DNA of 64,000 nucleotides from a bacterium (GTDB taxonomy: Bacteria; Bdellovibrionota_C; UBA2361; SZUA-149; JAEUWB01). Positions 26,712 to 38,300 of the stretch are shown here, in pieces. A program made the translations under genes and the position numbers. The notes under the pieces are model-generated. The model saw only the letters and a list, made by a program, of their open reading frames with translations, was not told where the DNA came from and did not search any database. The stretch covers positions 1-64,000 of the forward strand of contig JAEUWB010000003.1 of NCBI GenBank assembly GCA_016786595.1, given 5' to 3'. Numbering within the stretch: the stretch's first letter is position 1; every line of letters begins with the position of its first letter.

Positions 26712-27691
26712 CTAAAGCTTGTTTATGTTTAGTTTATTGTTTGTATTTGTTGAATGTGCTGCTCAATCCTGGATCAACTTACAGTCAGGAATTAAAAGCA
26801 GTAAAAGTCGCGCAATTCGGTAAAGAAAAATTTTTACTTTATTTGCCGCTCTATTACGCAATCGAAGAGGGATATTTTAAACAAGCCGGATTAGCACCTG
26901 AAATAATCTTTGCTGGAAATGACGATCAAGTATTTGCAACAGTAGCTAGCGGAAGTGCTGATTTTGGAGTTGGTGACCCAATCTTTGCTGCGATTGCTGA
27001 ACACAAAGGGTTATCGGCGAAAGTCGTAGCTCTCTTAGTACAACGTCTATCAAATACAGGCTTAGCAGCCCGCGCTGACTTAAAACCGCTAACTAAAATC
27101 GAGGATTTTAAAGATCTAAGAATCGGTACATTTCCTCAACCTTCCACGACATTCTCACTCTTAACTGAATTGCTGTTGCAACATCGAAATCAAGTCGGCA
27201 AGGCAAGCTTAATTGAAGCACAAATTGGTTCAATGACAGCTTTGCTTAGTTCCGGAACTGCGGATATTGTCTTTGATCTAGAACCAGCAGCTTCGATTGC
27301 TGAAGCCAAAGGTTTTAGAGTGGTAACTGATTTAGCACGCTTTACTCCACCCCAAGCAATCACCGGCATTACTGTGCGCGGAGAGTTTTTGCAGAATAAT
27401 ATGGAAGTTGCGAATAAATTTGTTGGTGCATTAGATCGTGCGTTAAGTGAAATTTCAAATGACTCTGAGCAAGCTTTAAAAGTTGCAATAAAACTTTTCC
27501 CCGATCTTAAACCGGCTGTTCTAAAAACAGCTCTAGTACGCATGCATGAGCAAGAGGTTTTTCCTCAGACTGCTAAAGTTAAAAGAAATCTATGGAATCG
27601 ATCAATTGAATTGCGAATCAACAGTGGAGCTCTCGCACCAACAGTTTCCAAGAATTTAGGATTAGACTTACGTTTTGTTGAAGAAAAATAA
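26708..27691 (+). CDS. ABC importer substrate-binding protein
   Basis: A 327-residue binding protein of the NMT1/SsuA/TauA group. The N-terminus is a signal peptide (LVYCLYLLNVLLNPGSTYSQ). The mature part starts KVAQFGKEKFLLYLPLYYAIEEG and contains GNDDQVF and FGVGDPIF, which are also present in the minus-strand homologue. The ligand cannot be named; relatives bind sulfonates, nitrate or the thiamine precursor HMP. AAGGAG lies eight bases before the ATG. The ATPase gene starts two bases after its stop. Confidence 0.88.
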   Translation: MTKACLCLVYCLYLLNVLLNPGSTYSQELKAVKVAQFGKEKFLLYLPLYYAIEEGYFKQAGLAPEIIFAGNDDQVFATVASGSADFGVGDPIFAAIAEHKGLSAKVVALLVQRLSNTGLAARADLKPLTKIEDFKDLRIGTFPQPSTTFSLLTELLLQHRNQVGKASLIEAQIGSMTALLSSGTADIVFDLEPAASIAEAKGFRVVTDLARFTPPQAITGITVRGEFLQNNMEVANKFVGALDRALSEISNDSEQALKVAIKLFPDLKPAVLKTALVRMHEQEVFPQTAKVKRNLWNRSIELRINSGALAPTVSKNLGLDLRFVEEK

Positions 27692-27692
27692 C

Positions 27693-28373
27693 ATGCCTTT
27701 ACTGGAAATTAACAATTTAATTTTTAGACGCGGAGACAATTTAATTGTCGATAATTTAAATTTGTCACTTCAACCCGGCGAAATTGTTTGCCTGCTAGGG
27801 CCAAGTGGAGTGGGCAAGACAACGCTTCTGAAACTAATCGCAGGAGAATTGATTGCTGGTTCTGGAGAGATTGATACGTGCGGAAGTAGGGTTGGCTACC
27901 TCGAACAACAAACATCGATTATTCCGTGGTTTGATGTCTGGAATAATTTAATTTTAGGGCCAAGATTATTAAAAGAATTTAATGAGCAAAAAGAGCTTGA
28001 AGCGCAACATCTTGGCTCGCAATTTCAACTGTCACCACATTTTAAAAAAATGCCTGAAATGCTCTCAGGAGGAATGCGTAGAAGAGTTGAACTTGGTGCA
28101 ATTTTACTCTCCGATCCTGACATTCTTCTGCTTGATGAACCAACAACTGGTTTAGATGTTGTCACCCAAGAAATTGTTCATGCAGCGTTGACTGATTATG
28201 TAACTAAACATCAAGCTACTGCACTGATTGTTACTCACTCTTTAGAAGAAGCAGCAAGATTAGCTTCAAGAATATTAATTGTCAGCGCGCCTCCACTGGG
28301 GGAGCTATATTCAGGTCAACCAGACAATGTCGCTAGCTTAAAAAATTTTTGTATGTCTTTATGGAATGTATAA
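27693..28373 (+). CDS. ABC importer ATP-binding protein
   Basis: A 226-residue ATPase of the SsuB/TauB type. Walker A is GPSGVGKT (residues 36-43), the signature LSGGMRRRVELG and Walker B ILLLDEPTTGLD follow, and the switch His is in IVTHS. The start at ATG 27693 is preferred over a TTG 18 bases upstream inside the binding-protein gene. The stop overlaps the permease gene, so the ATPase and permease are translationally coupled. Confidence 0.95.
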   Translation: MPLLEINNLIFRRGDNLIVDNLNLSLQPGEIVCLLGPSGVGKTTLLKLIAGELIAGSGEIDTCGSRVGYLEQQTSIIPWFDVWNNLILGPRLLKEFNEQKELEAQHLGSQFQLSPHFKKMPEMLSGGMRRRVELGAILLSDPDILLLDEPTTGLDVVTQEIVHAALTDYVTKHQATALIVTHSLEEAARLASRILIVSAPPLGELYSGQPDNVASLKNFCMSLWNV

Positions 28374-29110
28374 AAACAGTTTCTGCTCAAATGGTTTTCT
28401 TAGCTCTAGTGCTTGTCGCTTTAATGACTGGCTGGGAGATTTTTTCGCAAAGCGACAAAGCGATTGCTTTTTTTCTCCCTCCACCGTCATTGATTTGGGA
28501 TCGCTATTGGCATGAATTGCTTCAAGGTGAACTTTGGCAAAGTACGAGATATTCTCTAGTGATTTTATTGATTGGACTTAGTTTAGGTTGTCTATTGGCA
28601 ATAGGCGGGTCGATGTTGTTAGCGACTTTTTATAACGGCAGCAAACATATCGAAAAACTTTTATTAGCATTAAGTTCAATTCCGCCGATTGCGATATCTC
28701 CACTGCTGATTTTATGGATTGGTGTTGGGGTTTTTCCTAAAGTTTTTCTAATTACATTTGTCGTTAGTATTGGAGCGGTGGTTTCAATGTACGAGGTAAT
28801 TTACGAAATACTTCAAAATCGCTGTAATTGGCTCCGGCGGATGGGTATAAAAACCCCAAAACTTCTGACTGTGGTTGTATTTCCAGGTATTTTATCACTT
28901 TTTTTAACTGCTGCTAAAAGACAAGTTCCTAATGCGATGCTAGCTTCATTTGTCGGAGAAAGTATTTCTTCGAATCAAGGTCTTTCACATCTGATTATTA
29001 GATTTTCAGGATTATATGATATGTCCGGCGCGTTTACGGCGTTAATTCAATTAGCATTAGTCTCGATCGTATTAATCAGCGTGCTCGATAGTATAGAACA
29101 GCAACACTAA
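28361..29110 (+). CDS. ABC importer permease
   Basis: A 249-residue permease with about six membrane segments. The EAA-like loop that contacts the ATPase is seen as RRMGIKTPKLLTVVVFPG followed by AKRQVPNAMLASFVGE. SIPPIAISPLLILWIGVG is typical for the SsuC/TauC group. The ATG at 28361 lies 13 bases inside the ATPase gene; a TTG at 28349 is less likely. It is the last gene of the XRE-binding protein-ATPase-permease operon and is followed by a terminator. Confidence 0.93.
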   Translation: MECIKTVSAQMVFLALVLVALMTGWEIFSQSDKAIAFFLPPPSLIWDRYWHELLQGELWQSTRYSLVILLIGLSLGCLLAIGGSMLLATFYNGSKHIEKLLLALSSIPPIAISPLLILWIGVGVFPKVFLITFVVSIGAVVSMYEVIYEILQNRCNWLRRMGIKTPKLLTVVVFPGILSLFLTAAKRQVPNAMLASFVGESISSNQGLSHLIIRFSGLYDMSGAFTALIQLALVSIVLISVLDSIEQQH

Positions 29111-29144
29111 AATTATAAATGATCAGATAGTGAGCTTAAAAAAT

Positions 29145-29178
29145 TTTGCAGGAGATATAAATGTCTATCTCCTGCAAA
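29145..29178. terminator. Bidirectional terminator
   Basis: TTTGCAGGAGATA (29145-29157) pairs perfectly with TATCTCCTGCAAA (29166-29178). On the minus strand the stem is followed by a long T tract (AAAATTTTTT), so it is a good terminator for the minus-strand phosphatase and also closes the importer operon. Confidence 0.88.
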
Positions 29179-29184
29179 TCAAAC

Positions 29185-30063
29185 CTACCATTCCAGCAAA
29201 TGACGAAACCTCAAGATCTCTTCCAGTAAAGCTTGATTCCTACAAACCATAAATGGTTCTGGCTTGAGTGGGTCGTAACGTTTGCCATCAAGATTCACAA
29301 CTAAACCTCCAGCTGCTTCAATTAAGCATTGCACGGGAAAGACATCCCAGGGCGCTTGCTTAATTCGATCGCTGACGTTGTCATGCAGAATTACATCTAG
29401 TCCAGACGTAAACATCCGCATCGCAAGTCCTGAGTGAGGAACCTCATTCGTGATCAAGCGCGTTACTCCAGGTTCGCCTAACTCACCCTCGTAAACACTA
29501 AAGCCCCAAGATCTATGACGAGCTACGGGGTAAGCGTTTGTAGCAACCCAAGCTTGATTCAGAATCCTTGCGCCGAATGATTGGAGATTAACTTGTCGGA
29601 CTGTTTCATCTGCATCAGAGCAACGATAAACGCCAGCTGCTAATGTCCCAATGAACCATTCGCCACTGAGTGGGAAGTGAATCACGGCAGCAACTGCCAC
29701 TTTTTCTTGAACGTAAGCCAACATCACTGACGGATAGTGCGAACCTGCTCTAAGAATGAAAGCAGTAGTCGCATCAAGTGGATCCACGCTCCAGAATTCT
29801 GAACCAAGATCTCCACTCCAATCAGGGCTTAGCTCCTCGGATAAAACATGGATTTTGACGCCTCCGTCACGGAGCACGCGAATAATCTCCGCATTCGCTG
29901 AAATGTCAATCTCAGTTACTAGGTCGGCGGGGGACCCCTTGGCGCGCACGTTGTTAATGGCTTGTGCGCCATGACGAATAATGGCACCCGCTTGAGCGGC
30001 AGCTTGCACTGCAAGCTGCATCAAGGGGCCGAGTTCTTCTGCTATTGTAAGTAAATACTTCAT
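29185..30063 (-). CDS. Inositol monophosphatase family phosphatase, CysQ-like
   Basis: A 292-residue metal-dependent phosphatase. Visible motifs are SEE (residues 75-77), WSVDPLDATTAF (91-102), a variant of DPxDGT with Ala in place of Gly, and the late APWDVFPVQCLIEAAGG that carries the third metal ligand. The likely substrate is 3'(2'),5'-bisphosphate nucleotide (PAP) or an inositol phosphate. The ATG at 30063 is preferred to a TTG 15 bases upstream. It converges on the importer operon. Confidence 0.87.
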   Translation of the reverse strand: MKYLLTIAEELGPLMQLAVQAAAQAGAIIRHGAQAINNVRAKGSPADLVTEIDISANAEIIRVLRDGGVKIHVLSEELSPDWSGDLGSEFWSVDPLDATTAFILRAGSHYPSVMLAYVQEKVAVAAVIHFPLSGEWFIGTLAAGVYRCSDADETVRQVNLQSFGARILNQAWVATNAYPVARHRSWGFSVYEGELGEPGVTRLITNEVPHSGLAMRMFTSGLDVILHDNVSDRIKQAPWDVFPVQCLIEAAGGLVVNLDGKRYDPLKPEPFMVCRNQALLEEILRFRHLLEW

Positions 30064-30379
30064 TTGATCACCAAACAAGCAGTGTTCTAAAACCTTTTAG
30101 CTCACTGTCTGTCCCAGAATCCTTAGGATTTAAGGACAGACGGGTGCGTCTCTTCTACTCGGAAGCAAATTTTTGGGGATTGAATGCAACAAGCGCTGCA
30201 AGTTGATTCAAAAAAATAAAAATGTGGTTAAATTAAATCTATATATGTGCGTGCTTAGCGCACGGGCGTCGGAGCGCTTAAGGGACGAATGGTAGTAAAA
30301 TCATAAGTTGTAGTCACAAAACACAGATAGCAGCGATTTTTCTAAAAATCAAGACTTTTCTAACTCTTGTTGTGAATTT
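30064..30379. other. Spacer without a detected gene
   Basis: These 316 bases lie between two minus-strand genes. I find no coding frame, tRNA or strong hairpin; the phosphatase promoter must be here. A G/C-rich patch (GCTTAGCGCACGGGCGTC near 30246-30271) stands out from the AT-rich surroundings. Confidence 0.45.
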
Positions 30380-31042
30380 TCAAAGAAATAATTTAGCAGA
30401 AGAATTTACAGCCGGATTTAAAATCTCCATAAACTCATCGCGTGTAAGTTCAACCGCGCCGAAGCTCTCAAGTAATGACGTCATCTGCTGGCAATCAATC
30501 CACTGCACACCTTTGGCTTTGAGTTGTTCGACCAAAAACCAAAGCGCAAGCTTTGAAGCATTAGGGTCGATATAAAAAAGAGACTCACCAGCAAACATTT
30601 TGCCGATGCTAACTCCATACAAGCCGCCGACTAAGTTTCCATTTTTGTAACACTCAATACTATGAGCGTGGCCTTCGCGATGTAGATCTAAGTAGGCTTG
30701 AATAATTTCCTCCGTGATCCAACTATTTTGGTTACGCTGCAATTCGCGCGAAACAGAACAGCAACGAATCACTGCTTCAAAATCATAGTTGATTCTAAAT
30801 ACGTGTTCTCCTTTTTTAAGAAGTTTGCGTAGTGACTTAGGAATATGAAAATCCTTCAAGAATAAAACGGCACGCCTTTCCGGTGCAAACCAGGTCATTG
30901 GCCCTTGGTCGAGAATCGGCCAGGGGAATATTCCATGGCGATAAGCTTCGAGCAAAATTTCGACATTTAAATCGCCACCAATGGCAACGAGGCCAAATTT
31001 ATTTGCCTGCTTTACAGGAGGGAATGTAAATGCTCGAGTCAT
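30380..31042 (-). CDS. aat: Leucyl/phenylalanyl-tRNA-protein transferase
   Basis: A 220-residue enzyme that adds Leu or Phe to the N-terminus of proteins with basic N-termini and so marks them for ClpAP. The signatures FGLVAIGGDLNVEILLEAYR, HGIFPWPI and MTWFAPERRAVL are in the first 60 residues. The later segments AYLDLHREGHAHSIECY and GGLYGVSIGKMFAGESLF complete the GNAT-like fold. Length and motif order are normal. It is divergent from an MFS gene with 42 bases between the starts. Confidence 0.96.
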   Translation of the reverse strand: MTRAFTFPPVKQANKFGLVAIGGDLNVEILLEAYRHGIFPWPILDQGPMTWFAPERRAVLFLKDFHIPKSLRKLLKKGEHVFRINYDFEAVIRCCSVSRELQRNQNSWITEEIIQAYLDLHREGHAHSIECYKNGNLVGGLYGVSIGKMFAGESLFYIDPNASKLALWFLVEQLKAKGVQWIDCQQMTSLLESFGAVELTRDEFMEILNPAVNSSAKLFL

Positions 31043-31084
31043 ATATTTTTAACAGTATAACACAAGTTGATATCGACCTTCTAA

Positions 31085-32284
31085 ATGAAATCCTTGAATC
31101 GCACCCCCACAGCCATCCTTTTTACGACTGTAATGTTCGACTTAATCGGGTTTGGCATGGTAATTCCCTTGATCAGCGTATACGGCAGGCATTACGGCGC
31201 AACTGGAATAAGTCTTGCAATCTTAGGTGGAATATATTCTCTGATGCAGTTTTTTAGCGCGCCTTTCTGGGGCATGCTTTCCGATCGCTTTGGGCGACGG
31301 CCGATCATTTTGATGGCACTCTGCGGATCGACAATTAGTTATTTGATTTTCGGCCTAGCCGAAAATTATTGGTGGCTACTTGCTTCACGCGCATTTGGTG
31401 GCGTTTTTGCCGCAAATATAGTCACGGCTCAAGCATTCATTGCTGATTCTACCAAACCAGAAGAACGTGCAGCTGGAATGGGCTTAATCGGTGCAGCCTT
31501 TGGCATCGGTTTTACAATTGGCCCCGCCTTCGGTGGAAGCGCCTCGCACTATTTTGGCATTTCTGCGCCGGGAATTTTAGCTGCAATCGTTTGCGGATGT
31601 AATTTCTTACTTGCGTTACGATCGCTCCCCGAGTCGCTACCAGTTGAGCAGCGTAAAAAAGATTTCCGCTATCAACATCCATTTCTCCGGAAGGATATTC
31701 GACAAATACTAGCCAGCCGACCACAGTTACGTTGCCTAATTTCTGCCTTTTTCATGGTGACCTTAGCTTTTTCTAATATGGAGCAAACGTTTTCATTACT
31801 TTTTCAAGGTAAATTTCATTTAACAACAGAGAAGGCAGGTTTTTATGCGGGTATGATTTTGCTGGTTGCTGGATTAATCGGTGTTTTGATCCAAGGTAAA
31901 TTAATTTGTGGACTAGTAAGAGATTATGGCGAAGCAAGATTGCTCTTAACTGGCCTTGCGGTACAGGCGTTTACGATGGTGATCTTTCCCTTCCCGCACC
32001 TATTTTTAGCTTACATTCCAGTTGCGGTTGTTCTAGCAATTGGCAGTAGTTTAGTTACTCCAACTCTTAACGGATTAATTTCTCGTGCAGCTACCGCCGA
32101 AGAACAGGGACTGGTTTTAGGTTTTAATCAAGGCCTGGGTAGCTTGGCCCGAGCGCTTGGACCATTTTTAGGATTACTTGCCTTTGAAATCTCCTCTGCT
32201 CTGCCTTACTTTATTGCCGCCACGGTTTACCTGACTTTACTTGTTTTTTTATCTTCGAGTTTTAAAGAGTCAACCCCAGCTTAA
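31085..32284 (+). CDS. TetA-like MFS efflux transporter
   Basis: A 399-residue drug:H+ antiporter-1 type MFS protein with about 12 membrane segments. It has the classic motif A in loop 2-3 (FWGMLSDRFGRRPIILMA), the N-terminal FDLIGFGMVIPLI and motif C-like GFTIGPAFGG. These match TetA/TCR-type efflux proteins. The substrate is not known; similarity to tetracycline pumps alone does not show resistance. It shares a short divergent promoter region with aat. Confidence 0.9.
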   Translation: MKSLNRTPTAILFTTVMFDLIGFGMVIPLISVYGRHYGATGISLAILGGIYSLMQFFSAPFWGMLSDRFGRRPIILMALCGSTISYLIFGLAENYWWLLASRAFGGVFAANIVTAQAFIADSTKPEERAAGMGLIGAAFGIGFTIGPAFGGSASHYFGISAPGILAAIVCGCNFLLALRSLPESLPVEQRKKDFRYQHPFLRKDIRQILASRPQLRCLISAFFMVTLAFSNMEQTFSLLFQGKFHLTTEKAGFYAGMILLVAGLIGVLIQGKLICGLVRDYGEARLLLTGLAVQAFTMVIFPFPHLFLAYIPVAVVLAIGSSLVTPTLNGLISRAATAEEQGLVLGFNQGLGSLARALGPFLGLLAFEISSALPYFIAATVYLTLLVFLSSSFKESTPA

Positions 32285-32392
32285 GTTCGCTAACTTGTTG
32301 AAATCTGAGAAATATTTAGCTGGAACTTTTTCCGGTTAGTAAGGTCTAATTATGCTAGATATGTAACCTCGCTTGTTGCTGGAAATTTTTCA

Positions 32393-35300
32393 ATGAAAAC
32401 AATTAAATTTATTATCATCTGGGCGTTTTTGTTTACTTCAGTATTTGCCCAGGCTGAGACGCTACGCGAAACGCTCTATCAACAATATAGTCAAGGAAAT
32501 TACAAAGACGCATTCGCAGGCTATCAGAAGTTAGTGCTCGATGCCTCATCCGATCTCACGCAATTTTCTAATGATTTGTCTTATGCCTCAAGCGCCCTTG
32601 CTAATCTTGGGCGAGACGATGAGCTTGATGCGCTACTTGAAGATGCCGTAAAGGTTAGACCTAATACTTGGCAAGTGCTTTCAGCTGTTGCCTATGGCTT
32701 TCAGCATGCTTCTCACTACGGAACAATTATTGCGGGTAAATTTTATCGCGGGAATTATCGCCAAGGCGGGAAATATATAAACTCGCAAGAGCGCGACCGC
32801 GTGCGAGCTTTGCAGCTTGTGACAGCAGCAATCGAACAAAGCAAAAGCGAGAGCGACGTCTCTAAGACGATAGGACTGTATCGACAGCTCAGTGAGTTGC
32901 TGATTCAAAACCAAACAGCCGGGTCGGCCTGGAAACTCGAACATTTAACTGACCTGACTAAATTGCCGGGTTATGAAGAAAATTATTATGCAGCTACAGT
33001 CTCTAGTGTCGGAGCGCCTGTAACGGCAGATGGGTCCCCATTAATCTATGCGATCCCGTTGAATTTTGAGACTGCCAAGAATGATGGTGAGCGCTTTCGT
33101 TGGACACTAAATCGTTGGGCCGAACTTGCTCCACACGACAAAGATGAAGTCAGTTATAAGCTGGCAACATTTTTGCAAAGCATTTTTGGCGTTGAAACAA
33201 TTCAGAACTATTATTTTACTCCTGCCGCAAGCACTCAAGATGGGCAAACAGAGTCCCAGTATGCCTTACATACATTAAGCGATGATGAGACAATCGCACG
33301 CTTAGCTACAGGCATTAAGCGTTTTAGTCTGCCTCAAGACTACAATCCGACAATATTATTTAAATCCTTGGCTGATACAGACGAATCACAAACGCGCTCA
33401 AGCTATGCAGAGTCTGCACGTGAGCAACTTTGCCGAATCTATGAAAATCGTCGACAATATCCAAAAGCTGCCGAGTGCTGGAAGCGCGCGATCGGTATTT
33501 TCGGAAAAGGTTCGAATAACTACCGTCAGAAAGCGCTCGACCAAATTGTTGGCGCTTGGGGGCAATTTGAACCAACTCGAACTCAAGCTGCGGATGCTCA
33601 AACAAGCCTTGAATATAAATTTCGTAACGCCACTAGTGTTACTCTTGAGGCTTATGCAATCGATATCGAAACGCTTTTAAATGATCTGAAAGAATACATT
33701 AAAAGTAATCCTAACGATCTCGATTACAGTAAGGTTACAGTTGAGCAAATTGGCTACGAGTTAGCTAATGAAAGAGCGACCAAATATCGTGGTAAAAAAG
33801 TCGCTTCTTGGACTGAGCAACTTATTCCTCGGGAAAATCATTTCGATACAAGGATTACACTTAAGACGCCACTGCAAAAAGCAGGAGCATATTATCTCGT
33901 AGCAAAGCTTGCTGGTGGGAATGAAAGTAAAATTGTCATGTGGTTGGCAGATACGGCGCTGATTAATAAGGCACTTGACCAGGGAACTTTTTATTATGTT
34001 GGCGATGCCTTAAATGGATCGGCAATTAGTGATGCCGAAATTGATTTCTTTGGTTATCGCACTGAATGGATACAGAATAACTCCTTAGTAAATAAAGTTA
34101 CTGGTCGAAGCTATAATATTCTGACCCGCTCGCATCAAGCAAAAACAGATTCCTCTGGCCAATTAATTATTCCCAGTGGCACACTCGATAAGAATTACTC
34201 CTGGCTAGTGACTGCGAAAACAAAGAGCGGACGCTTTGCTTATCTGGGTTTTAGTTCGATTTGGAACGGGAATTATCATGATTACGAATATAACGAACTA
34301 AAAGTTTTCACTGTTACAGATCGTCCAGTATATCGCCCTGAGCAGAATGTAAAATTTAAACTCTGGCTGGCCCATGCCAAGTATGATCAGGAAAAAAATT
34401 CCTTTATCGCCAATACTGACGTCCAAGTCATTATCAATGACCCACAAGGCAACGAATTTTTTAAGCAAACTCTGCGTACGGATAATTACGGCGGACTTGA
34501 TGGCGAAATCAAATTACCCAAGGATGCTAAACTTGGAGTCTATACTGTCTACTTGCCGAGCTACTCAAGTAGCAGCGGCACATTTCGCGTCGAAGAGTAT
34601 AAAAAGCCAGAATACGAAGTGACTGTTGATGCACCAACAAAGCCAATTCGCATTGGTGATAAGATTGAGGCAAGTATTAAGGCCAAATATTATTTTGGCT
34701 CCCCTGTGACCGAGGCGAAAGTTCGCTATAAGGTTTTACGCTCAAGTTATACAGCAGGCTGGTACCCAGTCGGAATTTGGGATTGGTTTTATGGAGCGGG
34801 CTATTGGTGGTTTGCTTATAACTACGAATGGTTTCCGGGCTGGGCACGCTGGGGCTGTGAGCGACCAATTCCATGGTGGTGGACCTCCCGCACAACACCG
34901 CCAGAGTTACTAATTGAAAATGAAGTGCCGATTGGTAAAGATGGAACTCTCAAGATTAGCATTGATACTGAGCTTGCTAAGGCACTGCAGCCTGACCAAG
35001 ATCAGCGCTATCAAATTACAGCTGAAGTGATTGACCAGTCACGCCGCACAATCGTCGGAACCGGTGAGGTGATTGCCACACGTGAGCCATTTAAGGTTTA
35101 TGCCTGGGTCGACCGTGGGCATTATAAAACAGGAGACACAATTAATGCCGATTTCAGTGCGCAGACAGTTTCTAATAAGCCGGTGACAGGAAAGGGGACC
35201 TTGAAACTTTTTAAAATCTCCTACGCCAATTCCAAAGTAGTAGAAACTGCGATCAATGAATGGAAGATTGATCCAGACGTTGAAGGTCGTGCCCGCACTC

Positions 35301-38300
35301 AGCTGACTGCGTCAACAGCCGGACAGTACCGCCTCAGCTATACTGTGCTTGATGAAGTTGGTCACAGCGTTGAAGGTGGATATCTATTTACGGTAATTGG
35401 TGAAGGGTTTAACTCCAAGGCGTTTAAATTTAACGCGCTTGAGATCATTCCTGAAAAAAGAGAATATACTCACGGGGAAAAGGCTAAAGTCATGATTAAC
35501 ACCGAGGTAGCTGATAGCACCGTGTTAATCTTTACGCGACCTGCCAACGGAATATATTTAAATCCAGAAATTGTAAAAATTTCTGGAAAAAGCATCGTAC
35601 GTGAGATTGCAATTACCAAAAAAGACATGCCGAACTTTTTCGTGGAGGTTGTAACGATTGGTAATGGTAGAGTTTATTCTGAAGTTAAAGAGATGATTGT
35701 TCCGCCAGAGGAGCGCGTGCTGAACGTCAAGGTTAAGACGTCGCAAGAGAAATTTAAGCCCCAAGAGAATGCTAAGGTTGAATTTGCACTAACGGAATTA
35801 TCAGGTCGGCCCTTCAAAGGTAGTGCCGTCGTGAGCGTCTATGATAGCTCGCTAGAATATATTTCCGGCGGTTCAAATGTTGATGAGATTCGTAGTTTCT
35901 TTTGGAAATGGCGCAGACATCACAGCCCACGTACGCTTTCTAGTCTGGACCGCTACTCATCAGCTCTACGTGCTAGCGACGAGGTGCCGATGAGCCCAAT
36001 CGGTATCTTTGGTTATACTGTTGCAGATGATGAAGTCGATGGCGATCGAGTCTCGGGAATAAAAAAGCGTAAAGGTGGACGCGGAGATTCTGTTGAGATG
36101 CTCGCTGAAGGTGGAGTAGGTGGTTTGATGGCGTCCAAATCTGCCGCTGCGCCAATGGTCGCACAAGAAGGTACGGCAGCTAATGCCGTGGCCGATATGC
36201 GTGAAGAGTCTAAGGATGCGTTTAAAGAGGAGCGTCAACAAACACCAGGCGGAGGTGCCGCTGGAAAGCTGATTGAGGCGGCAGTGCGCAAGGAATTTGC
36301 TGATACTGCGTTTTGGGCAGGGACAGTGAACACTGATGAGAATGGCCGAGGCCAAGTCGAATTCAAAATGCCTGAAAACTTGACTGAGTGGAAAATTAAA
36401 GTCTGGGCAATTGGTGAGGGCACGCGCGTTGGTCAAGGTGAAGCAGAAGTTGTCACCGCCAAGGATTTAATCTTACGGCTGCAAACACCCCGCTTTTTAG
36501 TTGAGCGAGACGAGGTAGTGATTTCAGCAAATATCCATAACTATTTAGCGGCAGAAAAAATAGTTAAAGCCAAGCTTGAACTTGATGGTGGATATTTAGA
36601 GTTTATCAACGGGGAAGAGCAAAGCGTGACAGTCCCAAGTCAAGGTGAAAAACGCATCGATTGGCGTCTCAAGGCAGTCAAGGAAGGCTTAGCAACAGTG
36701 CGTGGTTTTGCACTAACTGATGTCGAATCAGACGCAATGGAATTAAAGATTCCAGTGCATGTTCACGGCATTTTAAAGACTGAAAGCTTTAGTGGGGCAT
36801 TACGTGCCGAAGATAATCAAGGAAAAATCTCCATTAAAGTCCCAAGTCAGCGTCGGGTCGATCAATCACTTCTTGAAATTCGCTATTCTCCGAGCTTAGC
36901 AACAGCGATGGTCGATGCTTTGCCTTATCTGGTAAGTTATCCATACGGGTGCACGGAGCAAACCCTGAATCGTTTCTTGCCGACGGTGATTACGCAAAAA
37001 ATCCTCCAAAGCATGAAGCTTGATCTCAAAGCGATTCGCGATAAGCGCACAAATTTAAACGCCCAAGAAATTGGCTCGGCACAGTTACGTGCGGCGCAAT
37101 GGAAGCGCTTTGCGGATAACCCTGTTTTTGACGAAGCTAAAGTAGCTGAGATGGTTAAGGTCGGATTGGACCGTTTGGAGGCAATGCAAAATTCCGATGG
37201 TGGCTGGGGTTGGTTTTCTGGATATGGGGAGCAATCTTATCCACATACAACAGCGGTTGTGACTCATGGGTTGAATATCGCTAAAGCAGCTGGAGTGAAT
37301 TTCAGTCCAGATACACTTTCGCGTGCCTTAGCTTGGTTAGAAAACTATCAAGCTCAGCAACTACAAAAGCTCAAGAACGCCAAATTCAAGACCGAGCCTT
37401 ATCAAACATATGCCGACGAGCTCGATGCTTTTACTTATATGGTATTGACTGAAGCTGGTCGTCCGAATGCCGAGATGAAAGAGTTGCTTTTCCGAGATAA
37501 AACTCAAATTGCTGTGCATACCAAAGCTATGCTCGGGATTGCTTTTGCCAAGGAAGGAGACAAGGCTAAAGTCGAGGCGATTTTGAAAAATATTGAGCAG
37601 TATTTGGTGCAAGATGATGAAAACCAAACTGCCTATCTGCGTTTACCAGAAGATAACTACTGGTGGTATTGGTATGGTAGTACAATTGAGGCCAATAGCT
37701 ACTATTTGAAACTGCTTGCACAAACCAATCCAAAGGGCCAAGTGGCTTCACGCCTTGCCAAGTACTTAGTCAATAATCGCAAAAACGCAACCTATTGGAA
37801 TTCTACGCGTGATTCTGCAACTGCAATCGAAGCGCTTGCTGATTACATTCAAGCCAGTGGTGAAAGCGCACCAAATTTAACTGTCAGTGTTGCGGTCGAT
37901 GGGAAAATACTTAAGGAAGTTAAAATTTCCCCAGAAAACCTATTCACTTTTGATAATGTCTTAATGCTTGAAGGTGCAGCACTAACTGATGGCAAACACG
38001 AAGTTAGTATTAAAAAGTCTGGAACAGGCCCACTTTACTACAACGCCTATCTGACGAACTTTACGCTTGAAGACTACATCACGAAGGCTGGTCTTGAAAT
38101 TAAGGTCAACCGTAAGTTCTACAAGTTAGTAAGGAATGAGGAGAAGATGTTGCTAGCAGGTGCGCAAGGGCAAGCGTTAGAAGCACGTAAAGATTCATAT
38201 CAGCGTGAACCGCTTCAGGATCTACAAATGCTTAAAAGTGGTGATCTGATTGAAGTCGAGCTAGAAATCGACAGTAAAAACGACTATGAATATTTGATTT

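Noticed and set aside
30079-30379. tRNA or small RNA in the G/C-rich patch
   Set aside because: No cloverleaf can be drawn and no terminator follows.
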